NCBI RefSeq assembly: GCF_023053635.1
Contig: NC_086173.1
Span: 145,746,697 to 145,810,696, forward strand
Length of the DNA: 64,000 bases
Direction: 5' to 3'
Origin: Elgaria multicarinata webbii
Lineage: Eukaryota > Chordata > Lepidosauria > Squamata > Anguidae
Shown here piece by piece: positions 44,878 to 52,658 of the stretch. Below the pieces are notes generated by a model. That model made no database searches. It was not told the origin of the DNA and was given only the letters and a program-made list of their open reading frames with translations. The translations under genes were made by a program, and so were the position numbers. How positions within the stretch are numbered: position 1 is the stretch's first letter; each line of letters begins with the position of its first letter.

Positions 44878-47311
44878 AAGTTATTGTTTATAGAGGTTCA
44901 GGAAATAAGTAGGCCTCAAAGTACTTACAATTTCTGGAGGGGGGTTGAATTCCTGTGTGTTAATTGGATGGTTGAGGGGGAGTGCAGATTGGCTGAGTAA
45001 GAGTGGGAGGAGCTAGATAGTTGAGTCTGTGAGAAGAGTCTGTGTAGTGTAGTCAGTAGAATAAAAGAGTTTGAGTGTTATGAGAAGAGAGTGAGAGATA
45101 CAGGGTGTGGGTTGGAATTCTGTGAAGTGAAGGTAGAAGTGGGGTGGAGAGAAGTGAATGATTATATGAGAGAAGTAGAAGATTTATGATATATATAGTG
45201 GAACCTAGTAAAGAAAGAAGTGACTGAAACCAATACGCTTTTAACCTTGAAACCATATGCATTTGAACTGAGGAAACCATTAAGCTTATATATGCATTTA
45301 CTTGAGTATAAATTCCAATTATATTTACAAACATCTGGTGTGGTCTGTGGAGGTGTCTGAGAAAACAACAAATGGCAGCGGAATGGGAAACTGAAGGCGA
45401 GGTTGCTGGGCTGTGGCGCTGTGGGGCCTGAAGAAGGGGTGAGACAGGAGCAGCAGCAGTAGTAGGCCTAAACCCTCAAACACGTCATTAGCACAGGGGG
45501 GATTGAAGTGGTCCTGGGTGCTAGTGGCGTGGACAGTCCTGTCAGGTAGCTTGTAGGCGTCTCAGGTGAAGTTGAGATGACACAAGGGGGCAGGGCATCA
45601 CAGTATATTAGCAATTAATACATATGAAATGGGAAGAAAGTAAAATGAGTATTCATAAAATCAAAAAGGGATCCTCATGATTTCACATGATTTTTAATGA
45701 GGACACCCACAAAACCACCAGCACAACCCCCACAAACCATGATCCAATCAAGAGCACATCAGCCTCCACAAACTGATCCACAAAAATCAGGGGTTCACCA
45801 TTCGTGGCCCCAGTGCAAAAACATGGAAAACAGACAAGGTTCCTCTTGATTTCATGATTATTACAGCGCAACACCCCCAAATCACAATCCAGTCACAAAG
45901 GCCATTGATTTCTACAGACTGAGCCACAAAAACCTGGGATCCACCACCTATGGATGTGACCACAGTGCAAAAACATGGGCTGTAGTTGGGGGTGGGGGAT
46001 TGCCCTGTGAAAATCATATGAATTATGAGGATTCCTGAGGATCCTTGCCTGTTTTCCACGATTTTGCACTGTGGCCACACCCACAAGTGCTGGATCTCTG
46101 GTTTTTATGGTTTAGTCTGTGGAGGCCGATTGGCTCTGTGAATGGATGGTGGTTTGGGGGATGTCGTCTGTAAAAGCCATATAAAATGAAGAGGATCCCT
46201 TTTTAATTTCATGGAACCTTGTTTCACCTAGGCCCTATAAAATGCATACAGCCAACATGGTGTTGTGCAAAGTACCAATAAGCCTCCAGATAACCCTCTA
46301 AAAGCTCCATCACACGGGGGAAACATGCTCCCTACCACCGCATCTCTGTCCGTGTTTTTGTTCCTTAGTTACTTCCTCTTTTCAAAAGAGGAAGTACCCA
46401 ACAAGCATGAGACCCATTGAGTCCGCTGCTTTAATGGCGTTGCTTCTCCTGCACACAACAGGAGAGAGCTGCAATTCTGAGTTTAAAAATAATAATCAGA
46501 CTTAATGAGAGAGGTTTTTGTCGGGCAAGGAAGGCCAGAAGGGGTGGAAGGCGTGCAGGAGGTAGACAACGTCGCGTGAGGGACCTGAGCAAACTCCGGG
46601 AGTGCCCAGTAACGAGCGTGCAATAAAACGGTTCTTTCCAACAAAGGGCTCCCAGCACTAACAATCACCTTTTCCTTCACAAAAAAATATTTTCTGGCAA
46701 GAAAAAAAATGGAAGAAGCAATGGCAAAACCCAGGAGGACTACGCCTGAAAGATGACGACTTCTGCAGCCCTTGTAAAATTCCATGAATGCCGCAGGGCG
46801 ATAAAAGCCCTGTCTGGAAGCATACAAACAATATTGAGGTGTATGAACAAAGTCCGAGTGATGCTGCCAGAATGTCACTCCGCAGATTTCTTACCTTGTA
46901 ATCCTGGACAGCTTCCTCGACAGGCACGAAAGTTTGATTTGTCTGATCTTTGGATTCCACGCACGTGGAACACATCAGCTTCTGCTCATCTTTGCAGAAG
47001 AGTTTCAGAGGCTCCTGGTGCGTCTCGCATATCTTCTCCCCACCGACACTTTCTGCCACCTCTACATTCATCTGTTTGGCTATTTGTACAAAATTCTCCA
47101 ATTCCTTGTTCGGCCTGAACTTTCTCTTCAAGCATATTTCTCCACACCGAGGGCAAGAGAAATCAGAACCCCATTTCTCCCAGTGCTGAGTAATACAGGA
47201 CTGACAGAAACTGTGCCCACAGTCTACGGACACCGGCTGAGTGAAATATTTGTGGCAAAGAGAGCACGAAGCTTCATCTTGAAGCCTTTGTGCAGAGCTG
47301 GCTGTAGCCAT
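30504..47311 (-). CDS. Gene B: TRIM-class protein with an altered B-box, 7 exons
   Basis: Best CDS model join(47311..46895, 43414..43319, 41433..41215, 39353..39331, 35163..35054, 33118..33086, 31027..30504), minus strand. It is 1422 nt, or 473 residues plus stop, in frame throughout. The RING is intact (C16, C19, C31, H33, C36, C39, C53, C56). In the B-box, C95, H98, C106, C114 and C117 are kept, but the usual D109, H123 and H126 are E109, Q123 and Q126. Coiled coil about 140-244, PRY-SPRY about 300-473. Two junctions are irregular: exon 2 is followed by GGCAGT rather than GT, and exon 4 needs a GC donor. Omitting exon 2 keeps the frame. It is either a diverging functional paralogue, possibly with exon 2 skipped, or a gene starting to decay. 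No stop interrupts any exon. Family role: ubiquitin ligase or scaffold. Confidence 0.8.
31028..33085 (-). other. Gene B intron 6
   Basis: Non-coding. Homopolymer tracts (GGGGGGG near 31920-31955, 32100-32107) sit with a segment at 32230-32285 shared with 14070-14125 (GCCCGACTT, TTGCCCCTGGATGGCTT). No exon-like frame with splice sites was seen. Confidence 0.6.
33086..33118 (-). CDS. Gene B exon 6 (33-bp linker exon)
   Basis: The acceptor is TTTTTTGTAG and the donor is GTAAGT. Two bases plus ten codons plus one base encode (E)DLPQQLEVNN(V). The phases fit exons 5 and 7 exactly. Gene A has no equivalent and gene C has a 57-bp version. Confidence 0.85.
33690..34015 (-). mobile_element. CR1 LINE 3' fragment, reverse orientation
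   Basis: CATAGAATCACAGAATAGTA, GCTGTCCAGCTGCCTCTTGA, CCTGATGTCCAGCCAGAATC. The same element type, slightly longer, is at 35479-35912. Confidence 0.9.
34134..34350. repeat. Minisatellite, about 68-bp unit, 3 to 3.5 copies
   Basis: Units begin GTTAATTCAC at 34134, 34202 and 34270 and a shorter one at 34330 (GTTAATTAG). Each carries a TGTTG...CTCCGGAGCTG-like core. It lies in gene B intron 5. Confidence 0.8.
35054..35163 (-). CDS. Gene B exon 5 (110 bp)
   Basis: The acceptor is CTTCTTCTTAG and the donor is GTATTA. One base completes the exon 4 codon. It then encodes CKVEFQQQHVFSGLEKKLNA...VRVFR plus one base. It is two codons shorter than in genes A and C, with the phase kept. Confidence 0.88.
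35479..35912 (-). mobile_element. CR1 LINE 3' end, reverse orientation
   Basis: The terminal ATAGAATCTAGAATAGCAGA leads into the reversed end of the CR1 reverse-transcriptase ORF. On the minus strand this reads FRLDIRKNFLTVRAVQQWNQ and LPSEVVGSPTLEAFKRQLD. Confidence 0.92.
36323..36994. mobile_element. hAT element, 672 bp, non-autonomous
   Basis: Left CAGAGTGGATAAAAATCAAT and right (reversed) CAGGGTGGATTTGATTTAAA are hAT-style CAG(A/G)G termini. The flanks ATCATAAC (36315-36322) and ATCCTAAC (36995-37002) form an 8-bp target-site duplication with one mismatch. The AT-rich interior has no transposase. Confidence 0.88.
37065..37140 (+). mobile_element. L2-type LINE 3' tail
   Basis: GGAAGCCACCTTGGGAGGGC, TACCCTGAAAGATGGCCAAG, AATATTTTAAATAAATAAAT. 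Similar to 61980-62030. Confidence 0.6.
37410..37906. mobile_element. hAT MITE, 497 bp, with perfect 8-bp target-site duplication
   Basis: The termini CAGGGCCGGTGCTACCA and (reversed right end) CAGGGCTGGTGCCAGA are inverted. TGGCCATA flanks both sides (37402-37409 and 37907-37914). The interior is GC-rich, with the motif CTGGCTTCGCTTCGGCTGGG repeated in both orientations. Long frames here are a by-product of that repeat. Confidence 0.93.
39331..39353 (-). CDS. Gene B exon 4 (23 bp, GC donor)
   Basis: The acceptor is CCCTCTAG. It encodes GIEETLN plus AT, which with the first base of exon 5 makes Met. The 23-bp family length requires the junction AT|GCAGGT, a GC-type donor. A GT four bases later would break the frame. 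The residue pattern fits the family. Confidence 0.7.
39541..40095 (+). mobile_element. L2-type LINE, end of reverse-transcriptase ORF and 3' tail
   Basis: The translation shows LHWLLVCFRDRFKVLVLTYK, ALHGLGPQYLMEHLSR, then RTATRERAFSVVAPKLWDI. This is the conserved C-terminal end of L2-clade ORF2. The tail is AACTGCCCAGAGAGCTTTGG, then GCAGTATAAAAATG(TAATAAA). Fragmentary. Confidence 0.88.
40100..40546. mobile_element. TAGGGCTGTGC-ended element, 447 bp, inserted in a LINE tail
   Basis: Left TAGGGCTGTGCACCGCCTC and right GGGGGGTGCATAGCCCTA are inverted. Both sides are (AAT)n, so it landed in the A-rich tail of the preceding L2 copy. The interior repeats a GATCGGGG(T/C)GGTTCGG-like motif in both orientations. 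Non-coding. A fragment of the same family lies at 26447. Confidence 0.8.
40546..40597. repeat. (AAT)n/(ATG)n microsatellite
   Basis: AAT units followed by about 9 ATG units. Confidence 0.9.
40625..40850 (+). mobile_element. tRNA-derived SINE
   Basis: GTAGTAGTGGTTAGTTACAC, GGGTTCTAGTCTCCACTTGG, ACTCTCAGCCTAACCTACCT, and the tail GGTGGATATAAATGTAATAA. Confidence 0.82.
41215..41433 (-). CDS. Gene B exon 3 (219 bp, coiled coil)
   Basis: The acceptor is TTCTTTACAG and the donor is GTGAGA. It encodes 73 residues from NRVDTEKRKVVSEFEEVKKF to QPPTTFLL, with heptads. It is four codons shorter than the 77 of genes A and C. The frame is preserved. Confidence 0.9.
41727..41853. mobile_element. Palindromic MITE (CCTTCCCCAATCTGGT family)
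   Basis: CTTCCCCAATCTGGTCCCTT is mirrored by ACCAGGTTAGGGGAAGGCT, with the centre CAGCCAGCTGGCTGGGG. Same family as 6418-6556. Confidence 0.8.
42555..42675. mobile_element. Diverged MITE
   Basis: Contains TTAAATAACCCTCAAATGACCCATGGGTTGT-like words shared in part with 55400-55630. The boundaries are unclear. Confidence 0.4.
43319..43414 (-). CDS. Gene B exon 2 (96 bp, donor not canonical)
   Basis: The acceptor is GTTTCCCTCAG. It encodes EKLETQLQAWRQKREKAFND...DKCKMFR, aligned with exon 2 of genes A and C. The next intron bases are GGCAGT, so the invariant GT is absent at the expected site. The nearest GT four bases on would shift the frame. Confidence 0.65.
43476..43990. mobile_element. 515-bp DNA transposon remnant (GAGCTCCATCACACCA ends)
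   Basis: The left end GAGCTCCATCACACCAAC and right end GCTGGTGTGATGGAGCTC are inverted over 18 bp with one difference. A related left end (AAAGCTCCATCACACGG) occurs at about 46303. No ORF of note. It lies about 60 bp from gene B exon 2. Confidence 0.8.
44262..44390. mobile_element. Palindromic MITE (CAATCC...GCATGTTTAG family)
   Basis: ACAATCCCCTGCATGTTTAG is mirrored by CTAAACATACAGAGGAGTAC, with the centre CCAACCAGGCTGGCTGGGGG. Confidence 0.8.
44823..44870. repeat. (TA)n microsatellite
   Basis: About 24 TA units, then ACACACA. Confidence 0.95.
44955..45600 (+). mobile_element. LTR-element fossil: probable LTR and short leader only
   Basis: The segment 44955-45370 begins TGTGTG and ends AACA, with an AATAAA-like site near 45060. 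It is directly followed by TGGCAGCGG, which fits a primer-binding site for tRNA-Leu. About 230 bp of leader-like sequence follows, and no gag or pol region is present. It is an incomplete, old, non-functional copy. The LTR family (Gypsy-like or retroviral) cannot be decided. Confidence 0.4.
45663..46204. mobile_element. MITE-like element built of four diverged repeat units
   Basis: The ends AAAAAGGGATCCTC and GAGGATCCCTTTTT form a perfect 14-bp inverted repeat. Inside, a unit of about 130-160 bp (CACAAAAA(T/C)C...ATGGAAAACAG...GGATCCTC) occurs twice forward and twice inverted. Confidence 0.75.
46646..46890. mobile_element. DNA-transposon relic, family 2
   Basis: GGGCTCCCAGCACTAACAAT at one side and ATAAAAGCCCTGTCTGGAAG further on match 4499-4720. 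It ends only a few bases past the gene B exon 1 donor. Confidence 0.55.
46895..47311 (-). CDS. Gene B exon 1: RING and altered B-box, with start codon
   Basis: The 139 codons run from MATASSAQ to EEAVQDYK, with donor GTAAGA. The start has G at -3 and G at +4. Two upstream in-frame ATGs within the 36-bp duplication could extend the protein. The RING is intact. B-box positions 109, 123 and 126 are Glu, Gln and Gln. Confidence 0.9.
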
Positions 47312-47330
47312 GACTGCCTGTGCAGAGCAA

Positions 47331-47402
47331 CTGGAGAAGAATAGTTTCATTTCCCAGATCTCAGTGCTGGAGAAGAGGAGTTTCATTTCCCCGATCTCAG
47401 CC
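47331..47402. promoter_or_regulatory. 36-bp tandem duplication with paired ISRE-like motifs upstream of gene B
   Basis: Two copies start CTGGAGAAGA at 47331 and 47367. Each contains AGTTTCATTTCC (47343-47354 and 47379-47390), one mismatch from the ISRE consensus AGTTTCNNTTTC. They lie about 30-80 bp upstream of the chosen ATG. Many TRIM genes are interferon-induced, so a regulatory role is plausible but unproven. Confidence 0.45.
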
Positions 47403-47459
47403 TGCCCTCTGATAGAACAGGCAGGAAGTGGGTGTTTCCAGAGGCTGTCAGTTTAATAA

Positions 47460-48620
47460 GTCCTTGCTTCACTGCATTGCCAACATTGTGGTAAAACTTG
47501 CAAAGCAAGAATCACAATAATGACTTTAAAATGACAATAATTGACATTGCAGTTGTAGCTGATATCAGTCTATATTTGCAATCAAGCCCTGTATGAATGT
47601 GACTCTAGAGACAGAAAAACAGTGGCTGCATAGGTACCCCACCTGAGTTACTCAGCATGTGGCTGGTTCTCACAAACAGCAACCCTGTATTTCAATTGTT
47701 TGCATTGTATCTATTGAATATCCATTTTATGTATTTTTAGCCTTTTATTGCTGCAGTTGATATTGTAGTTTTGTTATTATTTATCATATTAGAATTTTAA
47801 ACTATATAGCACAGCCTGCCATTTTATGTTATTATTATTCTATTATCAATTATCATCAAGCTTAGAATTTGCATGTGGTGGTGGGAAAATATCCTGTTTG
47901 TTTTATACACGTGTACTAATTCACACACCAGGGACTCATTCAACTGCACAGCTTGCTATTTTTACCCACTGCTGTGGCCGAAGTGTACTTTAAGCTGCAA
48001 CAGCATATCATCAGACAATGATGCTTTTCTAATAGATCTTTAATTAAAAGATCAAACTCGATCTTGTCTTCTAAATCAGTGGATAGGTTACTGTAGAGTA
48101 AGGGATTTACTCTGTACCTGTCCTGCAGGCACCCTGGCTGTTCCCCAGCCTTTTCCATCTTTTCCTAGAATGGGGAAAGTCTGGATTATTTTCCCCAAGC
48201 ACATTCAATGCACCTTGAAGCCTCTGTGTAGTGCTGTCCTCTCGCTTTTTCCTTTGTTGGGTGTGTGTGCTTTGAATGGAGTCTTGCTGACAAAAGGGGA
48301 GGGCAGGGCAGTTCTCAGTGTCGAATGAGTGGGCTTTTTACTACTCCAACCCCACCCTCCTTGCCTGCAGCTCTCTTTTTTAAAGATAGAGAGATGAAAC
48401 TTGGACCGTGAGAGCTCTAATGTAGAGCTTTAGGCATGCCAAGTTTGAATCAGATCGGTTCATACCTTGATTTTTTTAGGATTTTTAAAATCTCCCCCCC
48501 CCACCACCACCACCATTTCCCTGATACTCCACCAATACGAAATTCCATCTGTTTGCATTTGTGGAGGATCTATTTTCCTTTACTTTGATAATGTGATGCT
48601 TTGCATCTCCAGTTCATAAA
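47460..48620. other. Intergenic DNA between genes B and C, no gene seen
   Basis: AT-rich. A minus-strand open frame of 72 codons at 47940-48158 has no family signature or splice support. Confidence 0.45.
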
Positions 48621-48628
48621 ATAGAGAT

Positions 48629-49016
48629 CTGCTGTTCCCTTACTCAGGAGTAAATCCCATTGATTTCAACTGCATTTACACCCAAGTCATACTAAAATCC
48701 AATGCATGCTTGCCTTTGAGTAAACGCCATTAAACAGAGAGAGACTTACTTCTGAGTAAACACCTATAGAACTGACTTTTAATCGTGTGGTCACTTAGAG
48801 GCTTTTTTTAAAAAGTCTAAAACAGCAAACTGGAAAGAAGGGCTTTGCAACCCTATGCTTACTTCTGGGGTCTTCTGTTTACTCAGAAGTCTGTCTCTCT
48901 CTCTCTGTTCAATAGGGTTTACTCAAAGGTAAGCATGCATCAGATTTTAGTATGACTCAGATGAAAATGCAGTTGAAATCAATGGGATTTACTCTTGAGT
49001 AAGGAACCAGCAGATG
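48629..49016. mobile_element. Long inverted repeat, arms about 135 bp
   Basis: The left arm (48629-48763; AGTAAATCCCATTGATTTCA, CATACTAAAATCCAATGCAT, AACAGAGAGAGACTTACTTC) is mirrored by the right arm (48879-49016). The spacer is about 115 bp. It is probably a non-autonomous DNA transposon. A transcript would form a long hairpin. Confidence 0.8.
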
Positions 49017-49034
49017 GTCACACATTTAACAATA

Positions 49035-49600
49035 ATGGGTAGAATAAGTGCTAAATGGCAGCATTACCAAAATTAATTATTTTCAATCACTTCCCATAAT
49101 AATTGACCCAAAAGATTTGGCACAATGGCAAAAAATATTTACAAATTTTATTTATAATGGGAAAAAGCCAAGGCTATCTAAGACCCGGAGGCAAAAACGA
49201 TTGGATCAAGTTGGTTGGGGAAAGCCAAGTGTTCATAAATATTACGAAGCAAATCAGTTGAGATCCATAATATCATACATGGAGGGAACTTCAGAGAGGC
49301 CATGGGTAGGTATGGAGGCAACGAGGAAACATGTAGTTAATCAAACAAACAGTATTTGGAAGGGGGAAAGGTGACTTGAAATGGGTTGACAACCCCTTTT
49401 TGCACAGTAGATTAAAAATTTGAAAGAAATGGAAAATGTGAAGAACAAGGGATCTGTTCTTAGTCGCCCCACTTGAAATATCAGCTATGAAGATTGGGCC
49501 TGTGGCCTACCTTGCCAGGCTGTTTACAAGAATCAAATTACTGGGGAAGGCACATGGGCCTTGCTACCGGGGTTTTTGTTGGACAGAATGATCAGTCAAG
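49035..49600 (+). mobile_element. L1-type LINE ORF2 fragment
   Basis: The translation has INYFQSLPIIIDPKDLAQWQ, KIFTNFIYNGKKPRLSKTRR and LDQVGWGKPSVHKYYEANQL. This is the conserved C-terminal region of L1 ORF2. The frame is broken downstream of 49372. Confidence 0.85.
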
Positions 49601-49819
49601 CAGCCATCTGTCTTAAGGCCGTTCATCAGGGCCGTTAATCTTGAGAACATGTTTTGCAGCTGAAGGTGGGAACCTTCTCTCCACACAGAGGGAGGGGGAA
49701 CCTGGAGAGCTTGCTGTTTGGGGAGCCAGCCACCCCACCCCTAGTTTTCTTGTAGGCATAGCTATGGGGATTGCCATGATGCACTGCTGAATGTCAAAAC
49801 ATACCATTTACACTGCTGT

Positions 49820-50245
49820 CTGTGGCCACAATGACAGATGTAGGGATCCACCTGGTCTCTCATGCTGTTTCAACAGCTACATGGAAGTGGATTGTCTGGA
49901 GATTTGAATTTTGCTTCTCATTGATACACAGCTGCCAACCAACTCTACCCATTCACATCTGTCAATCCCAGGAAGACTATGGAAGTCCTGAAGCAGTGTT
50001 TGGTATCATTATCGCTCTGGATCCTAAGGCACAACCTGGGGGTGGCAAGTATTCTGAGGATTTGAAATTGTGGATACAGCCCATTTTAGATAGGTTTGCA
50101 CTTTCCTTAAACAGATTTACTGTCTCCGTTGCCTTCTTGGACCCAACCCTACTTTTTTATGGGCAGGCAGAGACAGTGGTCAGGAGCACCTTTTATCAGC
50201 TACATCAGTTGCTCAGACTAGCTTTGGTTATTCATTCCATTCATT
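49820..50245 (+). mobile_element. L2-type LINE reverse-transcriptase fragment, 5' half
   Basis: FLDPTLLFYGQAETVVRSTF and YQLHQLLRLALVI match the L2 ORF2 segment LDPxLxxxxQVxxVxRSAFYQL, as I know it. It is interrupted at 50246 by a SINE and continues at 50468. Confidence 0.75.
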
Positions 50246-50467
50246 AGAACCAGCATGTTGCAGTGGCTAGAGTGTTGGACTGGGAGTCAGGAGATCCAGG
50301 TTCTAGACCCACTTGGCCATGGAAGCTCACTGGGTGACTTTGGGGGAGTCACAGACTCAGCCCAACCTATCTCACAAGGTGGTGGTTGTTCTGAGGATAA
50401 AATGGAGGATTATGTATGCCACCTTGGGTTCCTTGGAGGAAAAAAGGCGGGATATAAATGTAATAAA
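50246..50467 (+). mobile_element. tRNA-derived SINE inserted into an L2 LINE
   Basis: GCAGTGGCTAGAGTGTTGGA, GGGAGTCAGGAGATCCAGG, CACTGGGTGACTTTGGG, and the tail AGGCGGGATATAAATGTAAT. Complete head and tail. Confidence 0.88.
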
Positions 50468-50700
50468 TATATCCTCAGTAACATATGTGCTGGATTACTG
50501 CAACACATTCTTCAAAGGCAGTGGGTTGAAAATGCAACTGTGAACTGCTTAAAGATTTCATTATATTAAGCAGTATAGAATAATGACCGAAATGTTATGT
50601 TGTTGTCTTCGTCAGCTACCAGTCTTTTTCCCCGTTCCCCTGCACTGCCCTCGCCCAGGCTCAATCCAAAGTACTGGAGCTGATGGTTAAGGCCCATAAT
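50468..50700 (+). mobile_element. L2-type LINE fragment, 3' half
   Basis: SSVTYVLDYCNTFFKGSGLK continues the L2 motif (V/T)SRLDYCNALYxGLPLK interrupted upstream. Degraded. Confidence 0.65.
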
Positions 50701-52077
50701 CCTCCCCATTCCAGGTGACCCAATGGAGAGCAGCCACAAGGCAAAAGAACCAGTTCCTTAGTCCATGCTAGCCGAAATGAAGTGGAATAGCAAAGCGAGA
50801 CAAGAATATGCAGTAGCAGCTGTAATGTTCAGCTCTCTTCTCTGATGCAACTGCCTGCCATCACAGTGGCTAGCAAGGCAGGCAGACAAAGGATGTAATC
50901 AGCCATTGAGGCCCAAAACCTACTATGTACTCATTCCCTCCCCCAGGTGGTGACCACATTCAGAAGCAGGCAGCCCAGGGACTAGCCACCATCCCCAAGG
51001 GCACTGGAATTTGACAGATGTACCCTATGTACTTTGGAATGTTACAATCCATACTGGTATTGAGTTCCAGAGACACCTAGGTGGTATCTCAAAGGCTTAG
51101 AGGAGACCCACGTTTATGGAATAAAGGTACGTGTCTGAGCAGTGTTGTCACCCTCAACCCCACCCCCCCATACTCAGCCTGGAAATGCAGTAATGGGCAT
51201 TTTGCCCATTAAGAAAAGTAAGACACCCCAAAACTAGACAATGAAATGTATTGAAGAAAACACTACACACATTTTGGATTGTTGCTATTTACATTATGTA
51301 GCCATCTCAATTATTACCCTAGGGTTCCTGACAGAAGCTTTCAATATATTTCACCTTTAGGAAAAATCAGATTATTATGGCACAGATTTGTTCATTTCAT
51401 CTCCTGGATCAACTTAGACACAGAAGAGTGAAATTAAGCTTCAGAATAAGCCAGCTTAAGAGAAAGGATGAAAAGCTATCTGCACAAAAAACTCCCATAT
51501 CCATAAGATCTGGTGATGTTCAATTCAAGATAATCGCCTCTGTGCTAGGGATGCCCACAGCCTATGTTATGGTATTCAAAACACCTTTTGCCATGAAAAG
51601 TAAATTTGCAACCATTCCTTCCAATGGAACATAAGCTGCTAGGTATTAATGCTAAAATGCATGCAGTCATTTTTTAAAAAATGAAATAATAAAAAGTTAA
51701 ATGTGAACTGATTGAAAATGCAGATAAAATTTTAATAGCTAAAAGTTTTTCCAAATTGAACAAGTTTGAGCCTACTACTAGAAAGGGGTCATACCAATCC
51801 CTTATATAAAGAAGGATGTCCTAACAGCGATGCTATTTTTTCAAGGCCTATTTAATCTACTCTTCCCAGATCTTGTGCTATACCCTAGGGCAACGTCATA
51901 AGGCCTTGGTGCAAAGGAGAGCAGTTCTGCCTCCTCATAATCTCCAATAGATGAGCAAAAGTTTTTGTTTCTTTAACATTCCATTTTCTTGCTCCCAAAT
52001 AGCTCAACTCTCTGCTCTGATTCAGCGGGTTTGAGATCTATCGTTTCATTTGCTGGGCTCACAGAAAGAAATTAAAA
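50701..52077. other. 3' flank of gene C, no gene seen
   Basis: No exon with splice signals. An 85-codon plus-strand frame at 51377-51634 has no family match and no context. No confident polyadenylation signal was found. Confidence 0.4.
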
Positions 52078-52658
52078 TCATGGACTCAAGATGTCCATTT
52101 CATGGACCCCAGTTGGATATTTCACCCCCATGCGTCTCAGAAATACAGTCTGAGCTGGGAACCCTACCACCCACAGCAATGGGTGGGTACGCGCCCCATT
52201 GAAAGAGGCTGGTGGGAACGTGAAGATGGGGTCATCAGTGTCTGCATCGGTAAAGGTCACACACTCCCCCACGTAGTCCAGGGACACTCGGATCCTCCTT
52301 GGGTGCTGGCTCAGGGACAGGGCAGTCACGGGGGACGTGAGAGCCCAGTGTTGGCCCTTCCACAGCCCAACAGCCCAGATCCCCTCCTCCGGACTGAAGT
52401 CCATCATCCCCTTCTTCTTTGAAGGATCTCGGGTGACCCCCACTGCCCAGAACTCCCCATCACCCACTTCCAACTCCCAGAAGTATCTCCCAGAGGTAAA
52501 CCCATCACAGCCCAGAACCAAAGCCTTGGAATCCAATCTTTTGGGCGCATCGGGGACATATTGCAGGGCAGGCAGCCTGTGTCGGAGTTCATCACACCCC
52601 ATGTTTCTTTGGTCCAACGACAGAAGAGCACTTGGTACATCTGCATCGAGAGCCGCAT
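52078..52658 (-). CDS. Gene C exon 7: PRY-SPRY domain and stop
   Basis: The acceptor is CTTCTTGGAGCAG. Two bases complete an Asp codon. The PRY region is diverged (ALLSLDQRNMGCDELRHRLP). SPRY is clear: SGRYFWELEVGDGEFWAVGV, EEGIWAVGLWKG, RIRVSLDYVGECVTFTDAD. It ends HEMDILSP-stop. At 581 bp it is the longest SPRY exon of the three genes. Confidence 0.93.

Noticed and set aside
51377-51634. 85-codon frame downstream of gene C
   Set aside because: No recognisable motif and no regulatory or splice context.
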